Source: Burkholderiaceae bacterium (lineage in GTDB: Bacteria > Pseudomonadota > Gammaproteobacteria > Burkholderiales > Burkholderiaceae_E). Taken from it: 64,000 bases of DNA. Shown piece after piece: positions 1 through 8,226 of the stretch (positions within the stretch are counted from its first letter, which is position 1; every line of letters begins with the position of its first letter). The stretch is from NCBI GenBank assembly GCA_024235875.1, contig JACKLP010000003.1:124001-188000 (forward strand). Direction: 5' to 3'. The notes below the pieces were generated by a model that had not been told where the DNA came from, did not search any database, and saw only the letters and a list, made by a program, of their open reading frames with translations. The position numbers and the translations under genes were made by a program.

Positions 1-1420
1 CCATGCGCGCGGTGCCCAGGTTGTGCCAGCCGGCCAGCCGCCAGGGCGACTCGGCGATCACTTCGCGCGCGCCGGCGGCGCGCAGCACCTCGCTGGCGCG
101 CGCCACCGCATGGTCGAGCATGCGGGCGGTGTTCTCGCTCAAGCGATAGCTGATCCTGGGCGCCGGGATGCCGTCGCCATCGGTCAGGACCGGATCGAGC
201 GTGACGCGATTGTGCGGCTCGGGCAGGTCCTCGGTGATCACGACGAGCCCGGTGGTCCGGCGCCACAGCGCCGCGAAGGCGTCGTGATGAGAAGCTCCCC
301 ACGGGATCCGGCCCGTGAGCAGGCCGTTGATCGCCGTGGTCACGGGGCCGCGCCCGCGCACCATCTCGAGCGTGTAGCCGCGCAAGAAACCACGCGCGCG
401 ATCGGTCTCGTAGAACTCGTAGCTCGACAGGCAGCAGGCCATCGGCCCCATGTGCCCGTCCATGGGCTCTTCGAAGACGCCGGTGACCGACGCGTTCGGA
501 TGGAACATCAGGTTGCGGCCCACCTGGTCGGAGCGGTTGGCGATGCCGTTCGGAAATCGCCCCGACACCGAATTGAGCATCAGGCGCGGCGTGCCGATGC
601 CGTTGGCGGCCAGCACCACGACCTCGGCGCGCTGGTGGTGCTCGACGCCGTTGGCATCGACATACACCACGCCGCTCGCGAAGCCGCGTTCGTCGACCGT
701 GATCTCGCGCACCCGGCAACGCGTGCGCAGCTCGACGCCGCGGCGGATCGCCTCGGGCCAGTAGGTGATGTCGGTGCTGGCCTTGGCGCCCTGGGCGCAG
801 CCCACGGTGCAAAGCCCCAGGTTCTTGCACTGGTCGCGGCCTTCATAGGGACGGGTCGCGATCGCGCTGTCGGACGGCCACCAGTGCCAGCCGAGCGAGT
901 TGAAGGCGCTCGCCATGCGCTCGCCGACCTCGCCCAGCGGTACCGGCGGCATCTGGACCGACTTGTCCGGCAGCGCCGGGTCGCCGGCCACTCCGGCCAC
1001 GCCCATCATCCGGTCGTTCTCGGCATAGAAGGGCTCGAGCGTGGCGTAGGAGATCGGCCAGTCGTCGGCCACGCCATCGCAGGTGCGCACGCGGAAGTCG
1101 CTCGGGTGGAAGCGCGGGAAGTGGGCGCCGTACATCACGGTGCCGCCACCGACGCCATTGAAGTTCGCGACCGCGATCGGCGAGTCCTTGGCGTTGACGG
1201 GATAGTCGGCCACGCCGCGACGCGCGTTCGGGTTGAAGCTGTAGTCGCCGAGCGAGCGCAGCTCCCAGTCACGGCCGGTGGTGGGATAGGTGTCGGGGCG
1301 CATCCAGTCGCCCTGCTCCAGGCACAGGATGCGCATGCGGGTGTCGGCCATGCGCCAGGCAAAAGCCGCACCCGCGGCACCGGCACCGATGATCAGGACG
1401 TCGACGATATCGTTGGACAC
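1..1420 (-). CDS. GMC-family FAD-dependent oxidoreductase (3' end outside window)
   Basis: Probably a flavoprotein alcohol or sugar oxidase/dehydrogenase. About 473 residues are visible. The N-terminus, from a GTG start at 1420 preceded by GAGG, carries the FAD-binding signature VLIIGAGAAGAAFAWRM. The visible C-terminal part reaches GWHNLGTARM, the conserved His motif of GMC oxidoreductases, so only a few residues are missing beyond base 1. It is divergent from the acyl-CoA ligase at 1501. The 80-bp gap holds a copy of the palindrome shared by the catabolic promoters of this region, so it may oxidise an alcohol precursor of the acid activated next door. Family assignment is firm; the substrate is inference. 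Confidence 0.85.
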   Translation of the reverse strand, partial: MSNDIVDVLIIGAGAAGAAFAWRMADTRMRILCLEQGDWMRPDTYPTTGRDWELRSLGDYSFNPNARRGVADYPVNAKDSPIAVANFNGVGGGTVMYGAHFPRFHPSDFRVRTCDGVADDWPISYATLEPFYAENDRMMGVAGVAGDPALPDKSVQMPPVPLGEVGERMASAFNSLGWHWWPSDSAIATRPYEGRDQCKNLGLCTVGCAQGAKASTDITYWPEAIRRGVELRTRCRVREITVDERGFASGVVYVDANGVEHHQRAEVVVLAANGIGTPRLMLNSVSGRFPNGIANRSDQVGRNLMFHPNASVTGVFEEPMDGHMGPMACCLSSYEFYETDRARGFLRGYTLEMVRGRGPVTTAINGLLTGRIPWGASHHDAFAALWRRTTGLVVITEDLPEPHNRVTLDPVLTDGDGIPAPRISYRLSENTARMLDHAVARASEVLRAAGAREVIAESPWRLAGWHNLGTARM

Positions 1421-1445
1421 GTCAGGGAGCCTCGTGGCTAGCTAT

Positions 1446-1466
1446 CGTACCGTATGGTAGTGTACG
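1446..1466. promoter_or_regulatory. Candidate regulon operator, site 1
   Basis: A 21-bp element with outer arms CGTAC and GTACG around TATGGTAGTGT, in the divergent promoter between the GMC oxidoreductase and the acyl-CoA ligase. Read in reverse it matches site 6 (28127-28145) closely, both containing the block CTACCATACG. One of six related sites in the window; probably bound by the MarR protein encoded at 13709-14173. Confidence 0.6.
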
Positions 1467-1500
1467 TTCTCCGGCGACCCGCGCCGGTGGAGGAGACACG

Positions 1501-3159
1501 ATGAGCGGCGAGGCATTCGACCTGCAGGCCCATGCGCGCGCGATGCGCGAGCGCGGCTACTGGACCGACGTCACCCTGGACCAGCTGCTTGCACGCGCGA
1601 TCGAAAAGTCGCCGAACAAGCGTGCACTGGTCGCCTACCGCGCCGATGCGCCCGGCGATGAACCCGTGCTTTCGCTGACCTACGCCGAGCTCGGCGAGCG
1701 GGTGGCGCGCGTGGCCGGCTCGCTGCGGGCGATGGGTGTCGGCGCCGGCGACTTCGTGGCGGTGCAGTTGCCGAACTGGTGGGAGTTCGTGGTCGTGTCG
1801 CTCGCCTGCGGGCGTATCGGCGCGATCGTCAATCCGCTGATGCCGATCTTTCGCGAGCGCGAGCTGGGCTTCATGCTGGGCTTTTGCGATGCCAAGGTGT
1901 TCGTGGTGCCCGATACCTTCCGTGGCTTCGACTTCGCGTCGATGGCGCGCGGGCTGCAGCAATCGCTGCCGAAGCTCGAGCAGGTGGTCGTGGTGGGCGG
2001 CACCGGGCCGGACAGCTTCGAGGCGTTGCTCTCGAAAGGCGACGGCAGCACGGTGCCCTACGGCGACAGCGCGAGCCTGAAGGGCGACGACCTGGCCGTG
2101 CTCATGTTCACATCCGGCACCACCGGCGAGCCCAAGGGCGTCATGCACCTGTGCAACACCATGGTGGCCTGCACCAATGCGCTGGCGAACCGCTTTCACC
2201 TGGCCGACGACGCCGTGCTGCTGTGCTGCTCGCCGATGGGCCACATGACCGGCTACGCGGCGGTGATGGTGCAGTCGCTGCACTTGGGCGGAACGCTGAT
2301 CCTGCAGGATGTCTGGGATCCGCAGCGCGGTGTGCGCATCATGGCCGAGGAAGGGGTCACGCACACGGCCGCATCCACGCCGTTCCTGGCCGACATCTGC
2401 AACGCGGTCGCGGCCGGGGCGCCACGACCGGCGCTTCGCACCTTCCTGTGCGGCGGGGCGCCGATCCCGTCGATGCTGATCGACCGCGCCGCCGCCGAGC
2501 TCGACCTGCACGTGTCCTCGCTCTGGGGCATGACCGAGGCGCTCGCCGGCACGCTGACCGAGCCCGAGCGCGCGGCCGAGAAATCCTCGTCCACCGACGG
2601 GCGCGCGGTCGACGGCGTGGAGGTGCGTGTCGTCGACGATGCCGGTCGACCGCTACCCGCCGGCGAGACCGGGCGCCTGATGGTGCGCGGCGCGCAGATG
2701 TTCGTCGGCTACTACAAGCGCCCCGAGTTCCCCAGCTTCGATGCCCAGGGCTGGTTCGACACCGGCGACCTCGCCTACGCCGACGACGAGGGCTACATCC
2801 GCATCAACGGCCGCACCAAGGACGTGCTGATCCGCGGTGGCGAGAACGTGCCGGTGTTCGAGATCGAGAACCTGCTCTACAAGCATCCGGCGGTGGTCGA
2901 CGCGGCCCTGGTGGGCTACCCGGATGCGCGCCTGGGCGAGCGCGGCTGCGCCTTCGTGACGCTCAAGCCCGAGGCCGCGCTCGATTTCGCCGGCGTACAG
3001 GCCTGGATGGCCGAGAACAAGGTCGCGCGCCAATACTGGCCCGAGCACCTCGAGGTGATCGACGCGATGCCGCGTACCGCCAGCGGCAAGATCCAGAAGT
3101 TCGTGTTGCGAGAGCGCGCCAAGGCCTTCGGCAGCGCCGACGGGACGAATCGCGCGTGA
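1501..3159 (+). CDS. AMP-forming acyl-CoA ligase (cyclohexanecarboxylate-CoA ligase / CaiC-like)
   Basis: Activates a carboxylic acid to its CoA thioester in two steps through an acyl-adenylate. The 552 aa carry the P-loop motif FTSGTTGEPKGV (about residue 200), WGMTEALAG, the hinge region FDTGDLAY with GRTKDVLIRGG, and the catalytic-lysine end PRTASGKIQK. Strong ribosome site GGAGGAG precedes ATG 1501. It overlaps the next gene (SDR) by 4 bp, so the two are translationally coupled. Length and position in a cluster with BadH/BadI homologues fit an AliA-type cyclohexanecarboxylate ligase, but a broader medium-chain or aromatic acid ligase cannot be excluded. Confidence 0.85.
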   Translation: MSGEAFDLQAHARAMRERGYWTDVTLDQLLARAIEKSPNKRALVAYRADAPGDEPVLSLTYAELGERVARVAGSLRAMGVGAGDFVAVQLPNWWEFVVVSLACGRIGAIVNPLMPIFRERELGFMLGFCDAKVFVVPDTFRGFDFASMARGLQQSLPKLEQVVVVGGTGPDSFEALLSKGDGSTVPYGDSASLKGDDLAVLMFTSGTTGEPKGVMHLCNTMVACTNALANRFHLADDAVLLCCSPMGHMTGYAAVMVQSLHLGGTLILQDVWDPQRGVRIMAEEGVTHTAASTPFLADICNAVAAGAPRPALRTFLCGGAPIPSMLIDRAAAELDLHVSSLWGMTEALAGTLTEPERAAEKSSSTDGRAVDGVEVRVVDDAGRPLPAGETGRLMVRGAQMFVGYYKRPEFPSFDAQGWFDTGDLAYADDEGYIRINGRTKDVLIRGGENVPVFEIENLLYKHPAVVDAALVGYPDARLGERGCAFVTLKPEAALDFAGVQAWMAENKVARQYWPEHLEVIDAMPRTASGKIQKFVLRERAKAFGSADGTNRA

Positions 3160-3917
3160 CCGGCCGGCTGGCCGGGCGTGTCTGTGTCGTGACCGGGGCG
3201 GCGCGCGGCATCGGGCGGGCGATCGCCGAGCGCTTCCTTGCCGAGGGCGGCCGGGTCGCGATGCTCGATGCCAGCGAGCGCCGGCTCGGACCCGCCGTCG
3301 AGGCGCTGGGCGCGGGCGATCAGGACCTGCGTGCCTATACGGTCGACGTCAGTGATCGTGCTGCGGTGCGCGAGTGCTTCGTGGCGATCGAGCGCGATTT
3401 TTGCGCCCCGGTGCGCGTCCTGGTCAACAACGCGGTCTGGGCACGCTTCCAGCCCATCGAGGACGTCGACGAGCACACGATGCAACACAGCTTCGCGGTT
3501 GGCATCCAGGCGCAGATCTGGACGCTGCAGGCGGCGCTGCCGCAGTTCCGTCGCGCCGGCGGCGGCGCGGTCGTGAACTTCTGCTCCACGTCGGCGCTGC
3601 GTGCGATTCCGTCCTCGAGCGTCTACGCGTCGATGAAGGCGGCGGTGCTGGGCTTCACGCGTGCCGCGGCGGTGGAACTCGCGGCGCAGGGCATACGCGT
3701 GAACGCGATCGTTCCGGGCATGATCGGCACGGCCGCATCGATTGCGCAGTTCGACGAGCAGACCCTGGCCGCGCGACGCGCGGCGATGCCAATGGGGCGC
3801 TTTGGCGAGCCCGAGGAGATCGCCGCGCTCGCGGCCTTCCTGGCCAGCGACGAAAGCAGCTATATCCAGGGCGCGGCGATCGTTGCCGACGGCGGCTGGA
3901 CGGTCGCGGCGAATTGA
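3156..3917 (+). CDS. Short-chain dehydrogenase/reductase (SDR)
   Basis: NAD(P)-dependent oxidoreductase of the classical SDR family, 253 aa. It starts at GTG 3156, overlapping the ligase stop in a GTGA junction. Visible motifs are TGAARGIG (residues 13-20), NNA (about 91-93), the catalytic Ser in NFCSTSA, Tyr157 and Lys161 in YASMK, and the C-terminal VADGGW. Coupling to the acyl-CoA ligase suggests it acts on a hydroxyacyl-/ketoacyl-CoA or on an alcohol of the same pathway. The exact substrate is not deducible. Confidence 0.85.
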   Translation: MTGRLAGRVCVVTGAARGIGRAIAERFLAEGGRVAMLDASERRLGPAVEALGAGDQDLRAYTVDVSDRAAVRECFVAIERDFCAPVRVLVNNAVWARFQPIEDVDEHTMQHSFAVGIQAQIWTLQAALPQFRRAGGGAVVNFCSTSALRAIPSSSVYASMKAAVLGFTRAAAVELAAQGIRVNAIVPGMIGTAASIAQFDEQTLAARRAAMPMGRFGEPEEIAALAAFLASDESSYIQGAAIVADGGWTVAAN

Positions 3918-3984
3918 CGAAGGACCCGCGCCGCGATGCTGCATTGCGATGCGAAGACCTCGCACCCGAACCGCGGGCCGACGG

Positions 3985-4016
3985 TTTACAACAGATTGTT
4001 CTCTAGCGTACGATGC
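3985..4016 (+). promoter_or_regulatory. Promoter of the TRAP operon with regulon operator, site 2
   Basis: A promoter-like pair TTTACA (3985-3990) and TACGAT (4009-4014) with 18-bp spacing lies upstream of dctP. The -10 is embedded in GTTCTCTAGCGTACGATGC (3998-4016), a close match to site 4 (GTACGCTAGTGTATGATC). A repressor bound here would cover the -10. Hexamer calls are by eye. Confidence 0.55.
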
Positions 4017-4062
4017 GCTCGTTACCCGTTTGGGTGAGCAGCGAAAACAAGGAGGAGACCCC

Positions 4063-5106
4063 ATGCTTGCAAGACGAACGATCCTGCGCCGTCTGTCGAT
4101 GGTGGCCGCCGCTGCCGCAGTCGCCGGCGCATCGGTGAGCGCCCACGCGGCCAATGTCACCCTGCGCTATTCGAACTGGTTGCCCGGGCACCATCCGCTG
4201 CTCAAGGGCGCGTTCATTCCCTGGTTCGCCGAGATCGAGAAGGTCACCAATGGCCGCGTCAAGGTCGAGACCCTGCCCAAGGTCGTGGGCTCGGTTCCCA
4301 AGCAGTTCGACGTCGCCCGCGACGGCCTGGCCGACATCACCTTCGTGATCAACGGCTACACGGCCGGCCGACTCAAGGCCTACGAGCTGCTCGAGCTGCC
4401 CTTCCTGGGCGATAGCGCCGAGGCACTGGCGGTGGCGGGCTGGCGCATCCACCAGAAGTATCTGGCCAAGCTCGGCGAGTACAAGGGCACGGTGCCGATG
4501 GCAATCTTCACCCACGGCCCCGGTTGCCTGCTGGTGCGCGGTTCGCCGATCAACTCGATCGCCGACTTCAAGGGCAAGAAGATCCGCGTGGCCAGCGCCG
4601 CGCAGGTGCCGATCATCGAGGCGCTCGGCGCGGTGCCCGTGCAGCGTCCGGTCACCAAGGTCTACGAGGTCTTGTCAACCGGGGTCGTCGATGGCTCCTT
4701 CCTGAGCCGCGAGGCCATCAAGAACTTCAACATCGGTCGCGCGGTGAACCAGGCGCTGGTGGTGCCGGGCGGGTTCTACAACCTGTCGATGTCGCTCGTC
4801 ATCGGCGAGCGCGCCTGGCGCAAGATCTCCAAGGCCGACCAGGCGGCGATCATGAAGATCTCGGGCGAGGCGCTGGGCCGCAAGATCGGCTCCCTGTTCC
4901 CGCCGATGGACGAAGCCGGCCTCCAGGACGTGGTCAAGAACGGTGGCACGGTCACGCCAGCCAACACCGCCTTCGTCAACGACTTGCGCAAGGCATTCAA
5001 GTCGGCCGACGAGGCCTGGTACGCAAAGGCCAAGCAGGCCGGCCTGAAGGACCCGGCATCGGTGCTGGCCGAGTTCCGCGCCACGGTCGCGCGCGAGCAG
5101 AAGTAG
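4063..5106 (+). CDS. TRAP transporter solute-binding protein, DctP type
   Basis: Periplasmic receptor of a tripartite ATP-independent transporter that delivers a carboxylate to the membrane subunits encoded directly downstream. 347 aa; start ATG 4063 with GGAGGAGACC ahead of it. The N-terminus is a twin-arginine-like or Sec signal (ARRTILRRLSMVAAAA, then AHA cleavage). The mature part has DctP-family features such as NWLPGHHPLL and the central region around SPINSIADFKGKKIRV. First gene of a dctPQM operon with the regulon site in its promoter. The ligand is probably the acid degraded by the surrounding enzymes. Confidence 0.92.
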   Translation: MLARRTILRRLSMVAAAAAVAGASVSAHAANVTLRYSNWLPGHHPLLKGAFIPWFAEIEKVTNGRVKVETLPKVVGSVPKQFDVARDGLADITFVINGYTAGRLKAYELLELPFLGDSAEALAVAGWRIHQKYLAKLGEYKGTVPMAIFTHGPGCLLVRGSPINSIADFKGKKIRVASAAQVPIIEALGAVPVQRPVTKVYEVLSTGVVDGSFLSREAIKNFNIGRAVNQALVVPGGFYNLSMSLVIGERAWRKISKADQAAIMKISGEALGRKIGSLFPPMDEAGLQDVVKNGGTVTPANTAFVNDLRKAFKSADEAWYAKAKQAGLKDPASVLAEFRATVAREQK

Positions 5107-5154
5107 GGCTCGCGCGATACGCACCGGATCGCGCCGGACGCTCCCGCACGGGCG

Positions 5155-5703
5155 ATGACCGACTCGCCGACACCGTCGCCCTCAGGCGCGCCAGCACCCG
5201 CTCGCGCGCCTGATCGCCTGCTGGGCCGGCTCGAGTGGATCGGCGACTTCATCTCGGCGCTGGCCCTGTTCGCCCTGATGGCGATGGGCTTCGTCGATGT
5301 CGTCGGCCGCGACCTGTTCGACAGTCCGGTGCCGGGCATGGTCGAGGTGACCGAGTTGCTGATGGCCTTGATGATCTTCGCCGTGCTGCCGAGCATCAGC
5401 CGGCGGCGCGATCATGTCGTCATCGACCTGCTCGACGCCTTCGTCCCCAGGTGGCTGGTGCCGGTCCAGCGCGTGTTCGGCGAGTTGCTCGGCGCGATCA
5501 CCTTCGCCGTGATCGCCTGGCAACTCTGGGACGAAGCCGGCAAGAATGCGGAGTACGGTGACATCACGCCCTACTTCGAGTGGCCGCTGGCACCCTTCGT
5601 CCATGCGATGGCGGTGCTCGCGGCGATTGCGGCGGCGGGCTTCCTGGCGGCCGCGCTCGGTCGCGCCGTGCCCACGTCGCCGCCGCCTCCAGAGTCCGAA
5701 TGA
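5155..5703 (+). CDS. TRAP transporter small permease, DctQ type
   Basis: Small membrane subunit that bridges the receptor and the large permease. 182 aa, with a Pro/Ala-rich cytoplasmic N-terminus followed by four hydrophobic segments (starting about residues 28, 66, 106 and 143). The central charged loop SRRRDHVVIDLL is typical of DctQ. It overlaps the next gene by 4 bp (ATGA) and follows dctP after 48 bp, so it is part of one transcript. Confidence 0.88.
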   Translation: MTDSPTPSPSGAPAPARAPDRLLGRLEWIGDFISALALFALMAMGFVDVVGRDLFDSPVPGMVEVTELLMALMIFAVLPSISRRRDHVVIDLLDAFVPRWLVPVQRVFGELLGAITFAVIAWQLWDEAGKNAEYGDITPYFEWPLAPFVHAMAVLAAIAAAGFLAAALGRAVPTSPPPPESE

Positions 5704-6992
5704 GCGCTGCACTGCTGGGCCTCGTCGGCCTGTTCGCACTGATCTTCGCGCGGGTGCCCATCGCGGTGTCGCTGGCCGTGGTCGGCTTCGTGGGCTTCTC
5801 GTTCGAGGTGGGCGTGGAGCCGGCGCTGGCGCTGGTGGCCCACGCCACCAAGGAGGGCACGCTCAACTTCGAGCTCTCGGTGGTGCCCCTGTTCGTGCTG
5901 ATGGGCAACCTGATCGCGCGCGCACGGCTCTCGGACGAGCTCTATGCAGCGGCCTACGCGTTTCTCGGTCACCTCAAGGGTGGGCTGGCGCTGGCCACCA
6001 TCGCCGCCTGCGGCGGCTTCAGCGCCGTGTGCGGATCCAGCATGGCCACCGCCGCCACGATGGCCAAGGTGTCGATGCCGTCGATGCGGCGCTACAACTA
6101 CGACGACCGGCTCGCGACCGGCGCGATCGCGGCGGGCGGCACGCTCGGCATCCTGATCCCGCCCAGCGTGATGCTGCTGATCTACGGCCTGGTCACCGAG
6201 ACCCATATCGGCAAGCTGTTCGCCGCCGGCGTCATCCCCGGCCTGATCGGCGTGCTCGGCTACATGGCGGCGGTGCGCTACACGACCTGGCGCGACCCGG
6301 ACCAGGGCCCGCCGGGCGAGCGCACCGACTGGCCCGGCCGCTGGCGCGCGCTGCGCGGCGTCTGGGGCGTGGTGGTGCTGTTCGCGCTGGTGATGGGCGG
6401 CATTTACGCCGGCTGGTTCACGCCGACCGAGGCCGCGGCGATCGGTGCCGCCGGCGGCTTCATCTTTGCGCTGCTGCGGCGCGCGCTCAGCTTCAAGTCA
6501 TTGCTCGACGTGCTGGTCGAGACCACGCGCACCTCGGCCAAGATCTTCGCGGTGCTGATCGGCGCGTTGATCTTCAGCGAGTTCGTCAACTACACCGGCG
6601 TGCACAAGGGCTTCGTCGAGTGGGTCACCGGCCTGGGCGTGTCGTCCTGGGTGATCGTGCTCGTGATGGTGGGCGTCTACCTGGTGCTCGGTTGCGTGCT
6701 AGAGAGCCTGTCGATGATCCTGCTGACGGTGCCGCTGTTCTTTCCGATCATCACCGAGCTGGGCTACGACCCGGTGTGGTTCGGCATCGTGGTGGTGGTG
6801 GCGATGGAGATCGGTCTGATCACGCCGCCGATCGGGGTGAACGTGTTCGTGCTGCGCTCGGTGCAACCGGACGTGTCGATGGCCACGATCTTTCGTGGCG
6901 TGATGCCGTTCTTCTTCGCCGACGTCGGCCGCATCCTGCTGCTGGCGCTGGTGCCGGTGCTCTCGACCTGGCTGCCGAACCTGCTGTTCTAG
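5700..6992 (+). CDS. TRAP transporter large permease, DctM type
   Basis: Main Na+-coupled translocation subunit, 430 aa with about 12 hydrophobic segments. The start ATG overlaps the dctQ stop (ATGA at 5700-5703). Family landmarks are VPLFVLMGNLI, the GSSMATAATM loop, GGTLGILIPPSV, the FTPTEAAAIG motif and the C-terminal ITPPIGVNVFV. Last gene of the operon; it converges on the gene ending at 7043. Confidence 0.92.
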   Translation: MSAALLGLVGLFALIFARVPIAVSLAVVGFVGFSFEVGVEPALALVAHATKEGTLNFELSVVPLFVLMGNLIARARLSDELYAAAYAFLGHLKGGLALATIAACGGFSAVCGSSMATAATMAKVSMPSMRRYNYDDRLATGAIAAGGTLGILIPPSVMLLIYGLVTETHIGKLFAAGVIPGLIGVLGYMAAVRYTTWRDPDQGPPGERTDWPGRWRALRGVWGVVVLFALVMGGIYAGWFTPTEAAAIGAAGGFIFALLRRALSFKSLLDVLVETTRTSAKIFAVLIGALIFSEFVNYTGVHKGFVEWVTGLGVSSWVIVLVMVGVYLVLGCVLESLSMILLTVPLFFPIITELGYDPVWFGIVVVVAMEIGLITPPIGVNVFVLRSVQPDVSMATIFRGVMPFFFADVGRILLLALVPVLSTWLPNLLF

Positions 6993-7023
6993 CGACGACC
7001 GGCCGCTCGGCCGACGCCGGGCG

Positions 7024-7039
7024 CCGCAGGCTTCTGCGG
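7024..7039. terminator. Hairpin between convergent genes
   Basis: A perfect 6-bp stem CCGCAG-GCTT-CTGCGG lies in the 50-bp gap between the TRAP operon and the converging gene at 7043. There is no T-run on either strand, so intrinsic termination is only a guess. Confidence 0.3.
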
Positions 7040-7042
7040 GCA

Positions 7043-8158
7043 TCAGATCGGCGGATGCACCTGCACCCGCTGGTATTTCTCGTAGCCCTTGCCGACCCCG
7101 TATTCCATGATGCCGTAGCCGACGGCATTGCCGTCGCGCACCTCGATCACGTGGTCGGCCAGCGTGCGCACGCGCCGCCGCGTGGCCGGGTCGTTCAGGT
7201 CCCAGGCGTCATGCTCGGTGTGCAGCCGGCCCTTGTCGTCGCCATGGAACCAGCCGTCCAGGCCACCGTAGAGACCGCCCTTCAGGAAGTAGCGCGCCGG
7301 CAGCGTGCGCACGGCGATCTCGCGCTGCTCGCCGCTGGCAAAGCTCAGTGCCAGCGTCGCCGAGGCCACGGTCTGGCCCAGGGGGTCGTCGGCCCAGACC
7401 ACGTCGTGCGCCACCCCGGTGAGGCGATGGCGCCGCGAGCGCTTGGCGCCCGGCTCGAAGACTTCCTCGCCGCTGAGATAGATCAGGTCGCCCGGCGCGC
7501 GCTCCTTGAAGAACACGTGCAGGCCACGGCCCTCGAACTGGGCGGTGGTCCAGGCGTAGAAGAACGGCGGATAGAAGGTGAGCGGCGGATGGGTCTCGTC
7601 GGTGCGCATCTCGCCGCGAATGCCCCAGGAGTGATCGCGCTGGCCGAACCACTGTTCGGGCTTCACCTCGATGCGCCGGCCGTCGAACTCGATCCAACCC
7701 GAATAGCGACCGAGCTGCTGCGCGCGGGCCATGTCCTCGGTGACACGGCCATTGCGGCGCCTGAAATGCTCGCCTTCCTCGTGAGCATTGGTACCGGCCA
7801 GGAAATCGAGCTCGAACGCGATGCCCGATTCGTTTGGCGCGAGCGTGAGGCGATGATGCCGTAGCCCTTCGACGACGCGGATCTCGAGCGGGCCGACCCG
7901 CGTGGCCAGCGGGTCCGGGCGCAGATGCCGCGAAGCCCGGAAGTTGAACTGGCGCCCGGCCACGGCGATACCGGCGAACGCGTCCATCACGTTGCGGTTC
8001 GGGTGATAGCCCAGGCCGATGTCGAAGATCAGGTCGCCGCCCGGCACCGGGTGGCCGGTGTACCAGAGGCGCTCCATCCAGGACGGGTCGCTGTTGGCGA
8101 CATGGTCGAAGGTGGTCGGAAGCTGATGACCGATCAGGTCGTCTTGTGGGCTGAGCAT
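7043..8158 (-). CDS. Uncharacterised protein, possibly CrtC/lipocalin-like fold
   Basis: Function unknown. 371 aa, ATG 8158, no signal peptide or membrane segment. The sequence is rich in Trp, His and Gly, with motifs such as QRDHSWGIRGEMR, FFYAWTTAQF and GLDGWFHGDDKG. The HSWG-R pattern recalls the double beta-barrel hydroxyneurosporene-synthase/DUF7064-like proteins often encoded beside acyl-CoA genes; this similarity is from memory. It lies 68 bp downstream of an acyl-CoA ligase on the same strand, behind a hairpin, and probably belongs to the same transcript. A hydratase- or isomerase-like role on a hydrophobic intermediate is conceivable but unproven. Confidence 0.7.
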   Translation of the reverse strand: MLSPQDDLIGHQLPTTFDHVANSDPSWMERLWYTGHPVPGGDLIFDIGLGYHPNRNVMDAFAGIAVAGRQFNFRASRHLRPDPLATRVGPLEIRVVEGLRHHRLTLAPNESGIAFELDFLAGTNAHEEGEHFRRRNGRVTEDMARAQQLGRYSGWIEFDGRRIEVKPEQWFGQRDHSWGIRGEMRTDETHPPLTFYPPFFYAWTTAQFEGRGLHVFFKERAPGDLIYLSGEEVFEPGAKRSRRHRLTGVAHDVVWADDPLGQTVASATLALSFASGEQREIAVRTLPARYFLKGGLYGGLDGWFHGDDKGRLHTEHDAWDLNDPATRRRVRTLADHVIEVRDGNAVGYGIMEYGVGKGYEKYQRVQVHPPI

Positions 8159-8177
8159 TCGGGTTCCCGTCCATGAG

Positions 8178-8196
8178 GTGCCCGCCAGCCGGGCAC
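8178..8196 (-). terminator. Intergenic hairpin
   Basis: A 7-bp perfect stem GTGCCCG / CGGGCAC with a 5-nt loop lies between two codirectional minus-strand genes. No T-tract is seen. It could attenuate expression of the downstream unknown gene or act as an mRNA processing element. Confidence 0.3.
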
Positions 8197-8226
8197 GTGC
8201 CCTTGCGCGCAGGCCGGATGTCCTGT

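Noticed and set aside
23..1441. Long open frame on the plus strand (472 codons)
   Set aside because: It is antisense to the GMC oxidoreductase. The translation is a low-complexity Arg/Ala/His/Gly mixture without any domain, typical of GC-rich shadow frames.
5546..7864. 772-codon plus-strand frame spanning dctQ, dctM and the convergent gene
   Set aside because: Arg-rich shadow that crosses real gene borders and is antisense or out of frame to three well-supported proteins.
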